Shown here piece after piece: positions 62,239 to 64,000 of a DNA stretch of 64,000 bases. The notes under the pieces are model-generated. The model saw only the letters and a program-made list of their open reading frames with translations. It was not told the origin of the DNA and ran no database searches. This DNA is from Lucinisca nassula (taxonomy: Eukaryota; Mollusca; Bivalvia; Lucinida; Lucinidae). Both the position numbers and the translations under genes were made by a program. Where the stretch lies: positions 116,935,900 to 116,999,899 of the forward strand of contig OY757025.1 in NCBI GenBank assembly GCA_963580285.1. The letters run 5' to 3'. Position 1 is the stretch's first letter; each line of letters opens with the position of its first letter.

Positions 62239-62674
62239 GTTAGTATCATTATTTACGGGAAGTTGTTAAGCTTGACTTCACATATTTTCTGCCATTATTG
62301 TTATTTTAAAAGGAAAGACCCTTTGGAAAAGGGGTCTTCTCTTAACTCTTATCCTGCTGTTCACGACAACCCCTATCTTTAGTGTAGATCCAGATCAGAT
62401 GATCAGGATCTACACTGTTTGACATTCACTTTATGGTTTGTAGGAATAAATTACATCAAGTAATCTGATTGGTTCAAAGTCAGAAATGGGTGTGGCTAAA
62501 CTGAATATTCAGCAGTGTGCGTTAAGGGAAGTTGTTAGACTTGACGTCACATATTTTCTGCCATTTTTGTTATTTCGAAAGGAAATACCCTTTGAAAAAG
62601 GGGTCTTCTCTTAACAGAAAAAATTTTCTCCTGAGATGCAGATTATTTTTCCGTTATCCCCTTTTTACCTATTT
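62239..62674. repeat. Duplicated intron block around a MITE P
   Basis: A block of about 88 bases (62258-62345: GGGAAGTTGTTAAGCTTGAC to GGGGTCTTCTCTTAA) recurs at 62526-62614. Between them lies a family P MITE (62342-62525) with TTAA at both ends and hairpin GATCCAGATCAGATGATCAG. Confidence 0.8.
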
Positions 62675-63076
62675 TCAAAACAGGCCTATACAAATACATT
62701 GTCAATTTTATGGCCGAAAATACGAACATTTTGAGATGAAAAATTGTGATATTTTTCTTATTTCTGTTCAAATTATAGATTGCAGGTACTCGTTAGAACC
62801 GCCTCATCAAGGCGATTCTAAAGAGTACCCACAATCTATAATCTTCTGAATATTCAGTTTAGCCACACCCATTTCTGACTTTGCACTTCCAATACTGGAA
62901 GGGGGCCGCTTATGTGGACGTTGCCCCTGTACCTGCATGTTAATAAAAAATCCGTTGATGATGATATATTTTAAAGCAGAAATAAGAAAAATAAGGTTAT
63001 CCCTGTAAACCCCAGTTTTACTCTATAAAGATGGGGTTCAAGGGGGTCAGATTTATATAGGCGTGTTTTCATGATG
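62675..63076 (+). mobile_element. MITE family A interrupted by foreign DNA
   Basis: Left ACAGGCCTATACAAATACAT. The central palindrome (GAACCGCCTCATCAAGGCG) is at 62775-62842. About 62840-62965 holds a P-type end (CTGAATATTCAGTTTAGCC) and other DNA. It resumes at TTTTAAAGCAGAAATAAG and ends GGCGTGTTTTCATGATG. Confidence 0.8.
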
Positions 63077-63082
63077 TATGTT

Positions 63083-63210
63083 AATACCCTGGCCAGTAGT
63101 GCAGGCCCAGATCAGAATCAGCAAAATGTGGCATCGGATTAGAGTCTCTACTGTTTGCCAACAGGATTATCAGTCAAAAATAGAACAAAAACCAAGAAAA
63201 TCAGTCTGCC
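63083..63210. mobile_element. Hairpin MITE family R-like, partial
   Basis: GGCCAGTAGTGCAGGCCCAG and TAGAGTCTCTACTGTTTGCC are the decayed arms. CACCCCTGTAATGTCAAATG follows as in the 50513 copy. Confidence 0.6.
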
Positions 63211-63344
63211 ACCCCTGTAATGTCAAATGGACCTGTCTAAACATATGGAAATGGATCACTCAGGTGACATGAGATGCCAAGTGTTCTGCAACAATAGGTC
63301 AGGTGATTTTTATCTGGGAACTCACAATTTTTGCCCACCACTGA
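63211..63344. other. No recognised feature
   Basis: Probably the decayed remainder of the preceding MITE; no gene. Confidence 0.35.
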
Positions 63345-63553
63345 TTAACCCATTTCTTGCTGAATATTCATTTAAGTCACTCCCACTTCTGTCTATCAAC
63401 CAATCAAATTACTTGATGTAATTTATTGCTACAAATTCATAAACTGAATGCCAAACAGTGTAGATCCTGATCAGATGGCTTTGAAGCCATCTGATCTGGA
63501 TCTACACTGTTTCCAAAGATAGGGGTTGTCGTGAACAGCATGATAAGAGTTAA
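63345..63553. mobile_element. Hairpin MITE family P, full length
   Basis: TTAACCCATTTCTTGCTGAA at the left and AGCATGATAAGAGTTAA at the right. Hairpin GATCCTGATCAGATGGCTT/AAGCCATCTGATCTGGATC (63462-63512). CCAATCAAATTACTTGATG lies between. Confidence 0.9.
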
Positions 63554-63721
63554 TGATTGGCTCAATTTAAGTGAAAGAGCTGTAATACCAATCTCAAAAA
63601 GTAAGTCTAAAGCTACTGGGCGTATGTAACTTTTTTGCATATTTAATCCACTAGGCTATTACCGAATTTAGTACATGACATCACATTCGCAGACGCAATG
63701 TCATAAGACAGTGTAAGTTTG
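63554..63721. other. No recognised feature
   Basis: Short AT-rich spacer. Confidence 0.4.
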
Positions 63722-64000
63722 TTTGTTTGATTTTTGTTTGATTTGAGGTTTAACGTCCCCCATCAACACTGTAAAGGTCATTTTGGAGAGGTTGCTTCCA
63801 ATTTTGTGAGACTTTTACCCGACATTGAGATGAAATGACATCTCAAGCCCTGTCGCCCAATGAAACCAATAGGGTTTATAAGCATGGCCGGTCCGACTCG
63901 TACGCACCGCTTTGCCTGGGCTGGCTTAGATTCTCTAAGCGGTTTTCTAGTACTCGTGTGCAGGTAGGATTCAGCTGTGCGTGGAAGCATCATGCAGCCC
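63722..64000 (-). mobile_element. Retroposon S4, reverse, cut by the window end
   Basis: TTTGATTTGAGGTTTAACGT (tail), CCCGACATTGAGATGAAATG, CAATGAAACCAATAGGGTTT and TGGAAGCATCATGCAGCC are the reverse of the 30087 copy. Its 5' end lies beyond the window. Confidence 0.9.

Overview
The window reads as non-coding, repeat-dense DNA from a metazoan, most likely a bivalve mollusc. The reasons are long introns with GT/AG junctions, tRNA-derived SINEs, 5'-truncated retroelements, and tandem-core elements resembling the bivalve 'pearl'/Helentron-associated type. Many palindromic MITE families are also present. I see no bacterial operons, rRNA genes or CRISPR array. The taxon is inferred from repeat style, not from a diagnostic gene.

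One host gene can be supported, on the + strand. It has four candidate exons, all with phase-0 boundaries: 17873-18794, 52281-52349, 58506-58724 and 62170-62238. The predicted product is a low-complexity Arg/Ser-rich, probably nuclear protein that I do not recognise. Exons 2 and 4 are duplicates of each other (69 bp, 23 residues each). The gene continues past the right edge, and its promoter is uncertain. A roughly 300-bp segment just upstream of exon 1 (17317-17612) has a CpG-richer homologue at 50745-51035.

Layout. 1-6534: a SINE, then about 155 copies of a 41-bp satellite with higher-order duplications. 6535-14560: nested MITEs, two tandem-core elements (one split by a retroelement fragment), a 1.1-kb pogo-like element and SINEs. 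14780-16390: a 128-bp tandem array. 17300-18800: exon 1. 20241-29881: a large tandem-core element split by a 5,055-bp TIR element (22435-27489, 4-bp target duplication) and by a 1,086-bp TA-flanked element. 30060-31115: a 145-bp tandem array. 32415-38972: a second 4-bp-duplication TIR element of 6,558 bp, holding GGGTA-rich DNA, a SINE, a truncated LINE and a TTAA MITE. 39200-41350: SINEs, a decayed reverse transcriptase and a 64-nt hairpin. 41359-44160: an intact tandem-core element. 44735-48245: a 57-bp array full of CCAAT motifs, split by a retroelement tail. 48250-52250: MITEs and retroelement remnants. 52281-62238: exons 2-4 in repeat-rich introns. 62240-64000: MITEs and a SINE.

The most unusual signals are these: (1) two large TIR elements sharing CGA(T/G)GGC termini and exact 4-bp target duplications, with no recognisable transposase; (2) hairpin cores shared by MITE families that have different ends; (3) several tandem-core families ending in a hairpin plus CTCTTGTT, with the same inner-in-outer nesting seen twice; (4) the symmetric exon duplication; (5) the satellite and its higher-order structure. 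Positions without an exact duplication or splice site are accurate to about 5-20 bases.
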